A DNA stretch of 64,000 bases from Panagrolaimus kolymaensis. Its lineage: Eukaryota; Nematoda; Chromadorea; Rhabditida; Panagrolaimidae. The notes beneath the pieces were generated by a model. It did not search any database, was not told where the DNA came from, and was given only the letters and a program-made list of their open reading frames with translations. The DNA is taken from contig JAJQJQ010000023.1 of the NCBI GenBank assembly GCA_028622995.1, positions 1,736,001 through 1,800,000 of the forward strand, in the 5' to 3' direction. The position numbers and the translations under genes were made by a program. Shown piece after piece: positions 35,875 to 47,130 of the stretch. Position 1 is the stretch's first letter; every line of letters begins with the position of its first letter.

Positions 35875-36882
35875 TTACAAGGTTGAAAATGGTGTTTGAT
35901 TGAAATGTATTGGTGAAAGACGAGAAAATGGATACATCTGCACAGGCGTCATAGTATTAGGAACAACAGAAACTTCAGAGCACATGTAATCACGGAGATC
36001 AGGAGTTTTACAGAATCTGAAAAAGAGTATAAAAAGCAAGTTTAACGAGAAAGTAACTTGGTACAAAATCGACAAATCAACATGAAGGAAAAATGATTTA
36101 CGAAACACGTCCAAAAAGATTTCAGCCATATCTTTATCCCTTGCTTGTGCTCAACAATAAAAAGAACTTACTAATAATGGTAAAGATGAAATTAAAGCGA
36201 TGATACAAAAAAAGTATATAGGAAGAGCATATATCATGATACCAGAATTTGCAGTTTCAATATCAGGAGAGACATGAGCTGATCCTTCAACAGCGAAAGA
36301 ATATTGACATTGACGTCCTTCCCATCCAGGAGCGCATCTTAAAAAGTAAAGAAAGAATGAGAAGATCAAGAAAATAGTTAAGAATGAATAGAATAAAAGC
36401 AAAAACTTACTTGCAAAATGGAAGATAATGGTCATTAGCATTATAATCAATGCAACAGGTTCCACCATTATAGCAATACGTTGAATCAAGTTGAGATGGA
36501 CATGATTTTGCGATAAATAATCCGTCTGTGCTGCAAATATCTTTTTCAATAAATACTGGGTCACCGGGTTCTCCATAGGCATTTTTCTCTGCTCCTGATG
36601 TTGAATTCATTATTCTTTCTTCCAGCGAATCTTGTGGCAGTAAATTATCGATATCTTCATATTTTATTGAAACTATGTACCAGAAATACCCTGAAAAGCT
36701 ATAAGGTAATAAAAAGAAGAAAAAAAAGAATATCACAAACCTATAGCAAATAATAAAATCAAAAGAATTAAAATTCCAACAAAGATTCTTTTTTTTGATG
36801 TAATCCTTTCTTCGCCATTCTCCAAATTTCCTGCAAATGGATAAAGACGCACTTCACCCAAATCAGGAAAATACGTTGCCAT
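35875..36882 (-). CDS. Single-EGF membrane protein, copy A
   Basis: Exons 36882-36741, 36690-36411, 36337-36172 and 36016-35875. The first three join in phase. A basic cytoplasmic start leads to TM1 (RIFVGILILLILLFAIGYFW). The spacer DIDNLLPQDSLEERIMNST comes next. One EGF domain follows, running from CPSQLDSTYC to CAPGWEGRQC with spacing C-x8-C-x5-C-x13-C-x-C-x8-C. A second TM is IYFFCIIALISSLPLL. The tight single EGF next to a TM recalls EGFR ligands such as LIN-3, but the function is inferred. The donor before exon 4 is phase 0, whereas the conserved frame of exon 4 (FCKTPDLRDYMCSEVS) needs phase 2; a tiny exon may be missed, or the 3' end is broken. Copy A has 12 extra residues before the EGF compared with copy B. 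Confidence 0.6.
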
Positions 36883-37563
36883 TTTTCTCTGTTAGTATCC
36901 AAACTTTTGGAATGGCGTAAAAAAGGAAGTAAAAGACAGAAGAGCATACAAAAATAAGAAAAACATCTCTTACCACGAATACTCTTTTTTTAAAGACATT
37001 GGCGGCTAATTCAAAAATGCTCTTTTTTGTTTTTTTCTGATTTTAAATAGACTTCATAGCTTTAGTCGGTTTTGAGTTTTCATCGAATAAAGTCATCTGT
37101 TATTTGTTGTCGAAGCTTAGAATTAATACAACTGTCATATTTTTTGACTATCTTACAATCTTAATTTCAGTAGTGGTAATAGAATATATTTTATGATCCT
37201 GCTTGCTTAAAAAATTTTTATTAGCCTGGTGACTTTAAAAAAATAAAATAAATTAAAGAACGAACTACTCAGATATGGATCAAAACCTTTATGAATTTCT
37301 TGAATTTGTCATTAATTTAAATTTTATATGTGTGCCTTTTTCAAAAAATAAGAAAATGTCATTAGTATTATTGATCGTTCACAAGTGTTTATGGAACAAA
37401 AATTTTTGACTATGGCATGACCTTTTTTAAAATTATATCTTAAGAGAAAGATATGGAGAATATTTATTTATTGTGTTAGTAGAAAAAATAAGAAAGAGTG
37501 ACCAGTAGAAAATTTTGTTTTCTTATATGATTGATCGTTTTTAATTAAAAAACTAGGCAAGAA

Positions 37564-37580
37564 GCGGCGCCCCGCGCCGC
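37564..37580. other. GC-rich perfect hairpin 1 (7-bp stem, 3-nt loop)
   Basis: GCGGCGC-CCC-GCGCCGC lies in DNA that is otherwise very A/T-rich. On the plus strand it is followed by GATCTC and then an eight-T run. It has the same 7-3-7 geometry as the hairpin at 37,921. It could be a Pol III-type or unknown RNA element, or chance. Nothing else identifies it. Confidence 0.5.
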
Positions 37581-37920
37581 GATCTCTTTTTTTTCTAAAC
37601 ATTATTATTAAAAAAATATTTCATTTTCAATTGAAATTTACGCAAATTTTTTTGTTTAGTTTATGGTTATTTGAAATCTTATAGCATGGATCCTTCTCAA
37701 CGTTTGGAATCTTCATCTCATATACATACATATAAGGTTTTCTATGAGTGCAACTAATTTTCTAACCCAATCGATTATAATTCACATACTTCATCATCTC
37801 TTTTAGTTTCTTAATTTTGAATCTCCCCGTTCTTCTCCACAAATGCTTTAAAACATATCATTAATAAAAACAACTTCATCCTTTCTAATAAAATTAAAAT
37901 CATTGTTCTTATATCGCAAC

Positions 37921-37937
37921 GCCGACCTAAGGTCGGC
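37921..37937. other. GC-rich perfect hairpin 2 (7-bp stem, 3-nt loop)
   Basis: GCCGACC-TAA-GGTCGGC, preceded by CGCAAC and followed by an A/T-rich stretch. Same stem and loop size as hairpin 1 but a different sequence, 357 bp away. Function unknown. Confidence 0.5.
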
Positions 37938-38348
37938 TATGAAAGTTGTTTTATGCAAATCATTGGGCATATTTTGGTACCTCTAAATCAACCGCCACTT
38001 ATCAAGCTTCACTTTCATGCAATGACAAAGCAAGCTTTTTTTTGCGATTTCTTTTTTTATTATGAATTTTTTTTAATTTTTATTATAAACTTCATTTTTA
38101 TGCAAATTTCATTCGCAAATGGATCTATGGATCTTTCAGGCATATTTAGATCCTTTGTTATATTTGGATCCTATAGTATTTTTGTAAAATAAATAATCAA
38201 CCACCGCTCATCACCGCTTCGTTTTTATGCAATGAAATGCTTCTTACTTTGCGTATTCATTCATTTATGCTAATTTTTCATTTTTTATAAACTTTCCCAT
38301 GAATCATTTCCAGGCAGTACGAACAATCAAAATTACTAGGAAGGAATC

Positions 38349-39746
38349 ATGCTTCATTATTGTCTAACACCATTTACAAAACCATGTAAAAATCCTGAAA
38401 TTGGGTGTCATTTTACACGGAATTATAATGAACAGAGATTTTCAATTCCTCGAGATGTTATTAATTACATTTTAAAAAATCCGAAACTTTCATTCAAAAG
38501 TTGTTATAAATTAAATTCTGCTTGCAAATATTTTTTTCACAAATTTAAAATTATTCCATGCTGGTATATCGAAATTTCAGATTTACAAATTACAGTTTGC
38601 TTCAAATATAAAAATATCAAATTTTCAAAAGATATCGCAACTTCAACAAAATTTAAATTTTTGATTTTCCGTGAGCTTATTCTTATTGAACGACAAAACT
38701 TGGGTTTTTTTACATCTATTTCCCCTATCGTTTTTACAAATATTTCTGGTATAAGTCTTCAATCAATGACATTGAGTTTATCAGAAGTATTATTGGTATC
38801 GAAAAATGTTAAAACTATTGAATTGATTTTGACTGTGATTGAAGATTCAAATCAAAAAGAAATGCTTGTTGATGAAATATTTCAACATTTTCCTAATGTT
38901 GAAAAATTTGTTTTGTAAGTTTTTTGGGAATATTTTTCATATTTGTTATTATATTATTTTAAATTCAAAGTTTCCTCGAAAAAATTACTTTTCTAAACGC
39001 AAAATCTTTATTAAAGGTTCTGAACCAACAGGTTTTATATATTTTTGCTTTAAAGTAGTAAAATTATGAGAGCACGGAAGTTCATAACTATGAGAAAAAA
39101 ATTGCATTTGTAAAACCATTGTTAGATGAATGCATGCAGAAATATGGATTTAAAAAACATATCTGAATTTGAATAGAAAATGAAAAAAAAGAGTTATGGG
39201 GAAGCTAAAACGAAAAAAATAATAAAATAAAAAGTTTAGATCAGGAATGTTATCACCCGATGGATATACTCCTGAAACAGCAAAAAACCTTGCAAAATTA
39301 GAAAGAAACTCAAAACTATCATTTTTTTACATAGATCAAGTTCCTGATACCTTTGACGTTAATGAGTTTATGATTTTTATGAAAGTAAGTTTAAGATTAT
39401 TTGGAAACATTTTTCTGAAAAATTTATTATTAAAAAGAAAAGTAGACAGGTCTTTCATTCAAACAATTTTTAATTTTTTTAGAAAAATCAAAAACCAGAT
39501 AGAAATTATTTCAACTATTACTGGGAAGGAAAAGTACCAACAAAATATTTCCTTGATTTTGATCCTACACTTGAGGTAGCATTTATAAAGAATTTTGAGA
39601 AAACAATTAAAAAAAATGCTAAACATGTAACGTTTAAATCAATCCAAGGTGGAAATGCCATATTAGAACCCTGGAACAAGCTAAAAATTATTTTTTTAGT
39701 TTTTTTAATATTATTTTTTGTTGCTATTTTCTTTAATTGGTTATAA
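38349..39746 (+). CDS. F-box-like protein with C-terminal membrane anchor (324 aa)
   Basis: Three exons in phase: 38349-38914, 39240-39384, 39483-39746. It is homologous by eye to the gene at 10,691: FSIPRDVINYILK then CYKLNSACKYFFHKFK aligns with FSLPFNLIFYLRD then FEKLQKTCKYFFSKKK. Across the first splice FPNVEKFVLSGMLSPDGYTP continues like CPNIQWFGYENASEIISSET, which supports the joint. Unlike its relative it ends in one strongly hydrophobic segment, IIFLVFLILFFVAIFFNWL, with the stop right after. That is the layout of a tail-anchored membrane protein. Substrate and partners are unknown. Confidence 0.6.
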
Positions 39747-40529
39747 TCTTATTACAACCTACAACACGGAACATTTTTAGTATAAAAAAGAGTGATATGT
39801 ATGTATATATTAATATCACAACAAATGACCCATTCCAATATTCCTTACGTAATGAACTTGTGTTGCTCTTTTTTAAATAAAAGTTAACCACAAAAATATG
39901 CTTCGTATTTATGTAAAATGTCATTTTTTATACTTTGTGAAGAAAATATATGTATATTTTTTAATAAATAACTTCTCTTCCAGAAAATCCACCTTGTCCA
40001 CTTCGGATTAACGAATTTCTCGAACTAAAGATCATTCTTTCTTTATTTATTAAAAAATAAAAAGACCTGAAACAGTTGATTCTTTAATAACAACAAAAAA
40101 CGGCATACCCATGAAGCAGAGCACTTTAAAAAAAAGCAAACAATAAGCTTATTTTTTCTGGTTAATGAAGGAAATGAAGAATGAATTGCGTGTCCCAAAC
40201 TATTCAAATCTGTCGTCGCCATGATTTATTGTTAGTAGAATTCTCTTTGGAGAAATAATAAAATTTCAGAAGAGAAGATTCTTTCAATAAGAATTAGCTA
40301 TCCAAAAACTATTTTTCCAAATGATATTTGCCTAGTTGGAACTTTTCTAAAAATTACTTTAGCTTCTATTTATCTAAATGCTATTGTTTTGTAAAATGAA
40401 AGTTAATTTATTCCATCGATTGAAATAAAAAAGTAAAAGAATACTAACCTACAAAAGATAGGTTTAAAATAAGAATTGCGAAAAAAAATGAAAGCACAAT
40501 CTTCTTTATTTACTTTAATATAATCAATT
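39747..40529. other. Intergenic spacer
   Basis: About 780 bp between the F-box-like stop and EGF copy B. No gene seen. The last 40 bases match the 3' UTR of copy A. Confidence 0.5.
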
Positions 40530-41370
40530 TTACAAGGTTGAAAATGGTGTTTGATTGAAATGTATTGGTGAACGACGAGAAAATGGATACATTTGCACAG
40601 GCGTCACAGTATTAGGAACAACAGAAACTTCAGAGCACATGTAATCACGGAGATCAGGAGTTTTACAGAATCTAAAACTTGAACAATAACAAAAGATAAA
40701 ATAAAATAAAAAAAGAAATGGCGAAGGACATATAAACAGTATAATTTTAATAAGTTTCAAGAAGAAACTATTCCATCACACATTCGTTTTATGATTAAAC
40801 AAAAAGAAACCAACGATTTTGAAAGATAAATGAGACCAAGAAATACAAGTAAACCGACAAATAATACAGTCAATAATGTTCCAACGCTGGCAGTTTCAAT
40901 ATCAGGAGAGACACGAGCTGATTCATAAAGTCTTGGATTATAAGATCGTTGACATTGACGTCCTTCCCATCCAGGAGCACATCTGTAAAAGAAAAGAAAG
41001 AATGAGAAGATCAAGAAAATGGTTGAGAATGAAAAGGATAAAAGCAAACTTACTTGCAAAATGGAAGGTAATGGTTATCAGCATAATAATCAACATAACA
41101 GGTTCCACCATTATAGCAATACGTTGAATCAAGTTGAGATGGACATGATTTTGCAATAAATACTGGATCACCAGGTTCTCCATAGGCATTTTTCTCTGCT
41201 CCCGATGTTGAATTCATTATTCTTTCTTCCAGCGAATCTTGTAGCAGTAAATTATCGATATCTTCATGTTCGGATGAAACTTTCAAGGCTTTGCGTATTT
41301 CTTGAGGCGTACAAGCGTCTAAAATTGAACATACATTAGGAAAATAAACAAAATGAATGCAACCGTACAT
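40530..41370 (-). CDS. Single-EGF membrane protein, copy B
   Basis: Paralogue of copy A. Exons 40982-40815 and 40671-40530 follow an EGF exon that ends at 41054; its 5' limit (up to 41370 if ATG 41370 is the start, or an acceptor at about 41,321) is uncertain. The EGF domain runs CPSQLDSTYC, CYVDYYADNHYLPFCKC, CAPGWEGRQC. The next TM is LLTVLFVGLLVFLGLIYL. The C-terminal exon, FCKTPDLRDYMCSEVS, is almost identical to that of copy A and is in phase here if the weak GTTGGT donor is used. The first TM exon of copy A is not found; in its place is a start MYGCIHFVYF followed by ACTPQEIRKALKVSSEHED. So copy B may have a new N-terminus, or its first exon lies further upstream. Confidence 0.5.
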
Positions 41371-43467
41371 CTGCGTATATAACTTCGAAAATAAGCATTA
41401 TCCATGGCAGAGTGACCAAATGCTGCAAAATATATGGATCAAATATCGGTAATAAGAGAAAAAATCTAAGGAAAAATTTAAAATTTTGTAATGACTGGCT
41501 TTCGACATTGAAGAAAAAAGGTCGGAAGCATTCAACCAAAACGGCACGCGCGTAATCGTTCAAGAAAAAAAACATAACAAATTAAAAAAATCAGAGTTGG
41601 TTCTTCTCTTGTAATCCAGCAAAGGCCAAATTCATCAAATATGTTTAAACAAAAGATGGGAAATTGAGAAGTGTTGTTTGTCGATGCGCGATAAAAACTA
41701 ATTTGCGCATTTATCGTCAACTTCTTTGATGCTCTGAAGAGGAGGGATTTGTATAATTTGTTGCTGCTTTCAAAGAAGAAAAAAATGGGCAAAAACGTAT
41801 ATGGAAGTTTTAAAAGGGCATAAAATAGGAAAACTCCAAAAAAGGATGCGGCAAAGCTTTGAAAGATTAAACAGTGGAACAAACAACAGAAGGAGTTGTA
41901 AATAAAGTTTTTCCTCGATTTTTCTACAGAAAAAAAAAAGAATATGGTTTTAAAAACAATTGAATGACGAAAGAAAAAGGAACACCTATGAATGGAAGAA
42001 AGTTTCATTCAATCAAAAAACTAATAAAGCTTTTAAAAATGAATGGAATGGGAAAAATGGGAGGCAAAGAAAGAAAGCGATACGTCTCATTTGTCACTAC
42101 TAACATTTTTTGTGGTTGATTCGCCGCCAAATGTGACGATTTTCTTTTGAATATGGGTTTCATAGAAAAGGAAATGAATCAACATCCCCTCATTTTTTTG
42201 TTGCCACCTGGCATTTTGAAAAATCCCAGTTCATTGTCGTCGTCATCATCAGCTAATGTCAAATCCACCTTTGGCATAAATATAAAAAAAAAACATCTCT
42301 TTTTTTTCAAAACATAACAAACACCTGCATCCCAAAAAGCCGTTTTTTGACCATCAAAATATCACACTCTTCCCCCAAAAAAACCAACATGTGGCATATA
42401 AAAAACTCTATTCCTTTTTTAAACCAATAAAAAATAAACTTACAAATAATTGAGCTGAAAATCAGCAGCCACCAAAAATTGTGAAACGGCGGAATCGTTG
42501 AGTTAGTAGTTGACGATGGAAGTTAATAATTAGTCGAGATCGGGCGATGGCCTAAAAGCCTATCGATAATAAGTAGCTCCTGTTCCTGCAAAAAAAAAAG
42601 AAAGATGACAAATTGATGAGCTAATAAATAATAATAAAAATTACACAAAATCAAAACGCCACGATCAAAACTCGACAAAGCAAAAAAAGGTAGAGGAAAT
42701 GAAAAAAAAAATGAAAGATGCTGCTAAAAAAATGGAAGCGAGTCATTTCAAGAGTTTGATGTTAATTTTTGGCGAAAAAATTAGAATCAAAAAAACGCGA
42801 GAGAGCTCATGGAAAAAAACTATGAAGCTTTTTTTGGTAAACCTTTTTTTCCTCGAATAACAAATCTAATAATTTGAAAATTTGTGCAAATGGCCATAAT
42901 AATTGTTTATTAGGATCCCTTACTTTCACTTGTAAAATTTCATTCAATATCAAACTTTTCCAAACAAATTTTTTTGGACTAATGTTTTAACCAATTAATT
43001 ATATAAAAGTAAAACGATTTAATCATATTTTTTTCTTCATTTTCACTATTTTGCTGTTAGCGTACATACATACAAAATATCCCAAAAATGGAATCAAAAA
43101 AATTGTTGCGCAGAAAATGGAAATCATCAAAGACAACGACGTTTATTTTAACCGCAAAATATTTGTAACAGATGCTTTTTGTGTGTTTATTGTGAGGGAT
43201 CCGTCTTCTTCTCGATTCCTAACTAAAAATAAAAAGACAAGACGACTTGTTGTTATAAGCAAATTTCTCTTAACCAAATGCGGACATTTATTTATGAATA
43301 ACGACCTTTTGTTTTGGTTGTTTCGTTTAGTTTTTTTAACTGTAAATACTTTTACGACCTTTTCGATGCTATTTTTTTTAATACCTTTTTTAAAAGATTT
43401 TTTTATTAACTCCTTTCTGGTATGAGGAAATCATTGTTGAAATTTTAGTTATTCAAATGGACCATTT
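41371..43467. other. Intergenic region, about 2.1 kb
   Basis: No supported gene. A 158-codon frame at 41,532-42,008 (-) and a 124-codon frame at 43,051-43,425 (+) are Phe-rich, lack introns and family resemblance, and begin at non-ATG or doubtful starts. Purine-rich and poly-A tracts are common. Confidence 0.5.
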
Positions 43468-46400
43468 TTAGTCTGCTGAATTCAAACTTTCGCAGGAACT
43501 TGAAGAAGCTGATGCTTGTTGGGCGACTTTTTGATGTACTGTAGGTTGTTGATGATGATGAGCAGAGTTTTGAGATGCTGTTGATGTATGAAAAATTTGG
43601 ATTGTTGGTTGTGTCTAAAATCCATTTTGAGATTAGTATATTTTTTAAAGTAGTTAATTATTACGTGATAAGTTATGCTCGATGTGTGTGACCATTGACT
43701 ATTATCAAAGCTCACAGCTGATTCTTGGATTTCATTTTCAATATTATTTACAGGAAAATAAGTAACCCGTGAACTTGATGGTTTTACTTCTTCATTGATA
43801 GAAGAATTATTTTTTCCTTCAATGGGCAAGTGGCTTCTTTGATTGTTGTGTTTATGTTGCTTTTCTTCTTTTCCTCTTTTATTTAAATGTGCTAAAAGTT
43901 TTTGCTTTAAAGCCGCACATTTTGCTTCATCATCCAATCCTTCGCCATCGGAAGATGAAAAGCTTATAATGGAATCACTACCAGAATCCATGGCCATATT
44001 ATTAATGTTTTCATTCGGAAAACTTTCTCTTTTGATGGTTGTGTTTTCTTTATGGAAAATTTCTTTAGCTTCTAATTTATCGGTGGCAGAACCCCATGAT
44101 TCAAAGAAATTATTTCTTGGATAAGGAATCACTGGTGTTTCTGTGGTAATAATTGGGTTGCTTTCTTTTGTTACTTTAAAATTATCTGCTGATTGGCTTG
44201 AAGATGGTTCATTTGTAAATTGAGTAAAACTACGTTGGTTTTGCTTTTCCAATGGAGGTATTTCGTAATGGTAAGAATTAATATACGAATCTTGGGCTTG
44301 ATTATTTCGTGGGATAGTTTTTTGCATTGATTTATCGTGTAAAGCTTCAAATGCAATCAATGCTCTTGGTTGACTTGCACTTTCAATCTCATCATGGCCT
44401 TTCAAATTTTTCAATGATTTGATGTGAGAATTATCATCATAATTATTAAAATATTGAGGTCTTTGAATTTCGACATCTCTCATTTTTACTTCACTTGAAA
44501 TCGGATTTGTTGTTGTTGTTTTTGTGTTTGGTAAATCCATGGCTTTTCCCTCCATTTGAAGCATTTGTGTTAAACCAAAATTCTTTAAAGCTGGTGGATT
44601 ATTTTCTGGCAATTTTGGAGCACATTCTTCATTTTCTGAACTATCAGTTAAAAAGCCTTGATTATTGAGTAAATCTCTGGAAAGTCTTCGACCACGCCGA
44701 GTTGATCGATGATGACTCCAAAATTCAACGACATCATCTTCGCTGTTGCAAGATGCAAATGACAATGTTTCATCATTCCTTTCTTCACGTTGTGTAACTT
44801 CTTCATCTTTTTCATGGACGGTTGAAACTTCAGAAAAGTTATCATCGAAATCGGCGGTCGTTGTTGGAATAGGAACAAATGAGTCATGTGACGACTGCTC
44901 ATAGGGTTGTTGACTTTGAGGCGTGATAATTGTATTTACATATCTCGATTCAATTGGCTGTTTTTCAAACAAATAGTTTTCATACATTATTCTATTTCCT
45001 ACTATATTCATTTCGAGAGTTTGTGGTCTTGGAGGAATATTTTCATATTCACTAAGCGGCTGTGTTGGATGTTGTCGCTCTTTAGCTTCTTCCTCTTCCA
45101 TTTTTTGCAATGAATATATTGCAATTATTTCACTATCAGATCTTACTCTTTCTTTTTCTTCAACGTTGACATAATTTTTATCTCTCGGTGTTTTTTGTTT
45201 GGGTTTAAAGTTATTGTAAATATTATCGATTTCTGAGCTCACAGGTTTGTCATAGTTAGTTTGGTTTTGAGGTATTTTATCTGTAAATTTATAAACATTC
45301 TCTTTCCATTGATCTTTTTGTGGTGAAGAAAGAGGAGATCTCCAATCATCATCAATTGGAGATGAAATAACACTCTTAGATATAGAATGTATTGGTTCAT
45401 TTTCGTTTGCTAATGTGGATGGCGAAATATTATGCCCGCTAAAAGCTGTCGATGAAGCATCTGGCGGTTGATTATAAGTTTGTGGTGGATTAGGAATTGC
45501 ATAACTAGATGAATATGATGCCGAATTTGAATGTTCAATGGAGGCTTTTTGTTGATTTGTCATATTTTCATGGATTCCAGAAATAGCTTCCGAATCTCTT
45601 GGACTATTTAAATTTTTTGGCGGTAATGGTGGCAAATATTTTAATTCTTCTTTTTTCTTTTTACCATCCGGAGCAAAAAGATTTACAGCATCTGGCGGCC
45701 TTATTCGATCATCTTCTGGATATGGGTTTCTTTCGATAATAGGAGCTGTAGTTGAAGGTGTTACATAATGTTCATTAATATTATTATTAGTTTGTACGGT
45801 AGTAACATCTCCTGGACAAGGTCGATAACCGTCGTTTACAATCGGTTGTGGAATGAAGACGCTATTAAAATTTGAATCTGGTGGACTTCTTGAAAGTACA
45901 GAAATATGTGGTGGTCCAGGAGCTATGCTTGATGGCTGAAAAAATAAAGCTAATTAGTAATTTCGTGCAAGTTACTATAATTTCTTACAATAGAAAAGTT
46001 TGAATTTTGTTTTTCGTAATGATCCCTTGGGACAATTGTGATTCTGTTTGATCCCAAATTTGTTGATCGTCTTGACCCATTTTGATTATTTTTATAAACT
46101 TTTGGAAACCGTTTTAAAAATCGAATGGATCGATAAGTCATAAGTAAATTAGTTAAATCGTGTAAAAATGAAATAAGTAAGAAAATTGAAAAAATTAATA
46201 AAATGATATCTGTTGCAGCTGAAAACTTTTTATGATTAAAAAAGGATCGAGCACAACTAAATCATTACTATAGCTTCGTTTGCTGGCAGTAAATAAAGAT
46301 TCATGGGATTTTTCGCTGATATGTTTATTTGCATAATTATATAATGACCCGTCACCAACCACAATGGAATAAACAACGTAACCAAACATGAACCCATCGG

Positions 46401-46754
46401 AAAATAATAACAGAACCTGGAAATGGTAATTTTCAATTCAAACTTCAAAAATCATATTTAATTTACTGTTAAACATCCAAAGACATAATACAACCATAGC
46501 AATTTCAATCGTTGAGCCACAATACTCAAACCTAATAATATTCCAACGATTAAAGTTGCGATAAAAAATAAATAAACTTCAAAGATTGCAAAAATAATAG
46601 TAAAAGCTAAATCAAATAAAAATCGAATTGCAAAAAGCCAAATGATTGAAGTTAAAATATTTTTTGAAATACAACATAGGCTCATACGATAATAATTATC
46701 TTTTGGATCATTTACATCTCTTGGAGAGCATTCCCAACAATAAAATAAACACAT
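43468..46754 (-). CDS. Four-TM membrane protein with long disordered tail (1027 aa)
   Basis: Five in-phase exons: 46754-46467, 46416-46269, 46218-45989, 45935-43665, 43614-43468. The first 190 residues hold four hydrophobic helices: ISKNILTSIIWLFAIRFLF, IIFAIFEVYLFFIATLIVGI, KLLWLYYVFGCLTVNVLLLF-FMFGYVVYSIVV, and DIILLIFSIFLLISFLHDL. The N-terminus starts with a Cys-rich CLFYCWECS. The remaining 800 residues are low-complexity, rich in Ser, Asn, Pro, Gln and Glu. They include a Pro-rich stretch LPPLPPKN and an acidic Ser block DSGSDSIISFSSSDGEG, which looks like a CK2 target. I do not recognise a family. The tail may act as a cytoplasmic scaffold. Confidence 0.75.
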
Positions 46755-47130
46755 ATTATTTTTGTGTGGAACCTACGTTTTTTTTTCTCGCAAAAAAGAG
46801 CTGATTTTCTTTTGTTTATTGATTCAAGAAGCAAGCATAAGCAAAAAAAGTACAAAGAATGTTTTAGTTGCAACAGCAGTGATAAGGAAGAAGAACATCA
46901 TCGAATATTATAATCATCGCCCATTTATTTATGGGCTTTAAAAAGTTAATTGTTCCTCTTCGTTAAATACTTGATTATGGATTCATTGAATTTTACATAC
47001 AAACATATTTGAGTTGAACAAAGTTTGTTGAAAGTTTTGTAAAAAATGACAAGAGACACAGAACTTATGAAAAAATTTTTATAACAAAAACAATTACATA
47101 GAAACTAGATACAACACAAACATATTTAAA
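46755..47130. other. Intergenic spacer
   Basis: About 375 bp between the four-TM gene start and the Hsp70-like stop. No gene or structured element seen. Confidence 0.5.

Larger units (their letters stand above)
36883..38348. other. Intergenic region with two GC-rich hairpins
   Basis: About 1.47 kb without a supported gene, inside the duplicated EGF locus. It carries two short perfect hairpins (annotated separately). It also has a weak direct repeat: a TCAACCGCCAC..ATGCAATGA block near 37,990 and a TCAACCACCGC..ATGCAATGA block near 38,199. Confidence 0.5.

Noticed and set aside
41321..41336. 16-bp GTATGT...TTTTAG segment that looks like a tiny intron in EGF copy B
   Set aside because: Too short for nematode introns, and removing it puts a stop in the downstream frame.
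41532..42008. 158-codon minus-strand frame
   Set aside because: Phe-rich with irregular hydrophobic pattern, non-coding-like composition and no splice sites defining it.
43051..43425. 124-codon plus-strand frame
   Set aside because: Begins at a non-ATG codon, and has no recognisable domain or splice pattern.
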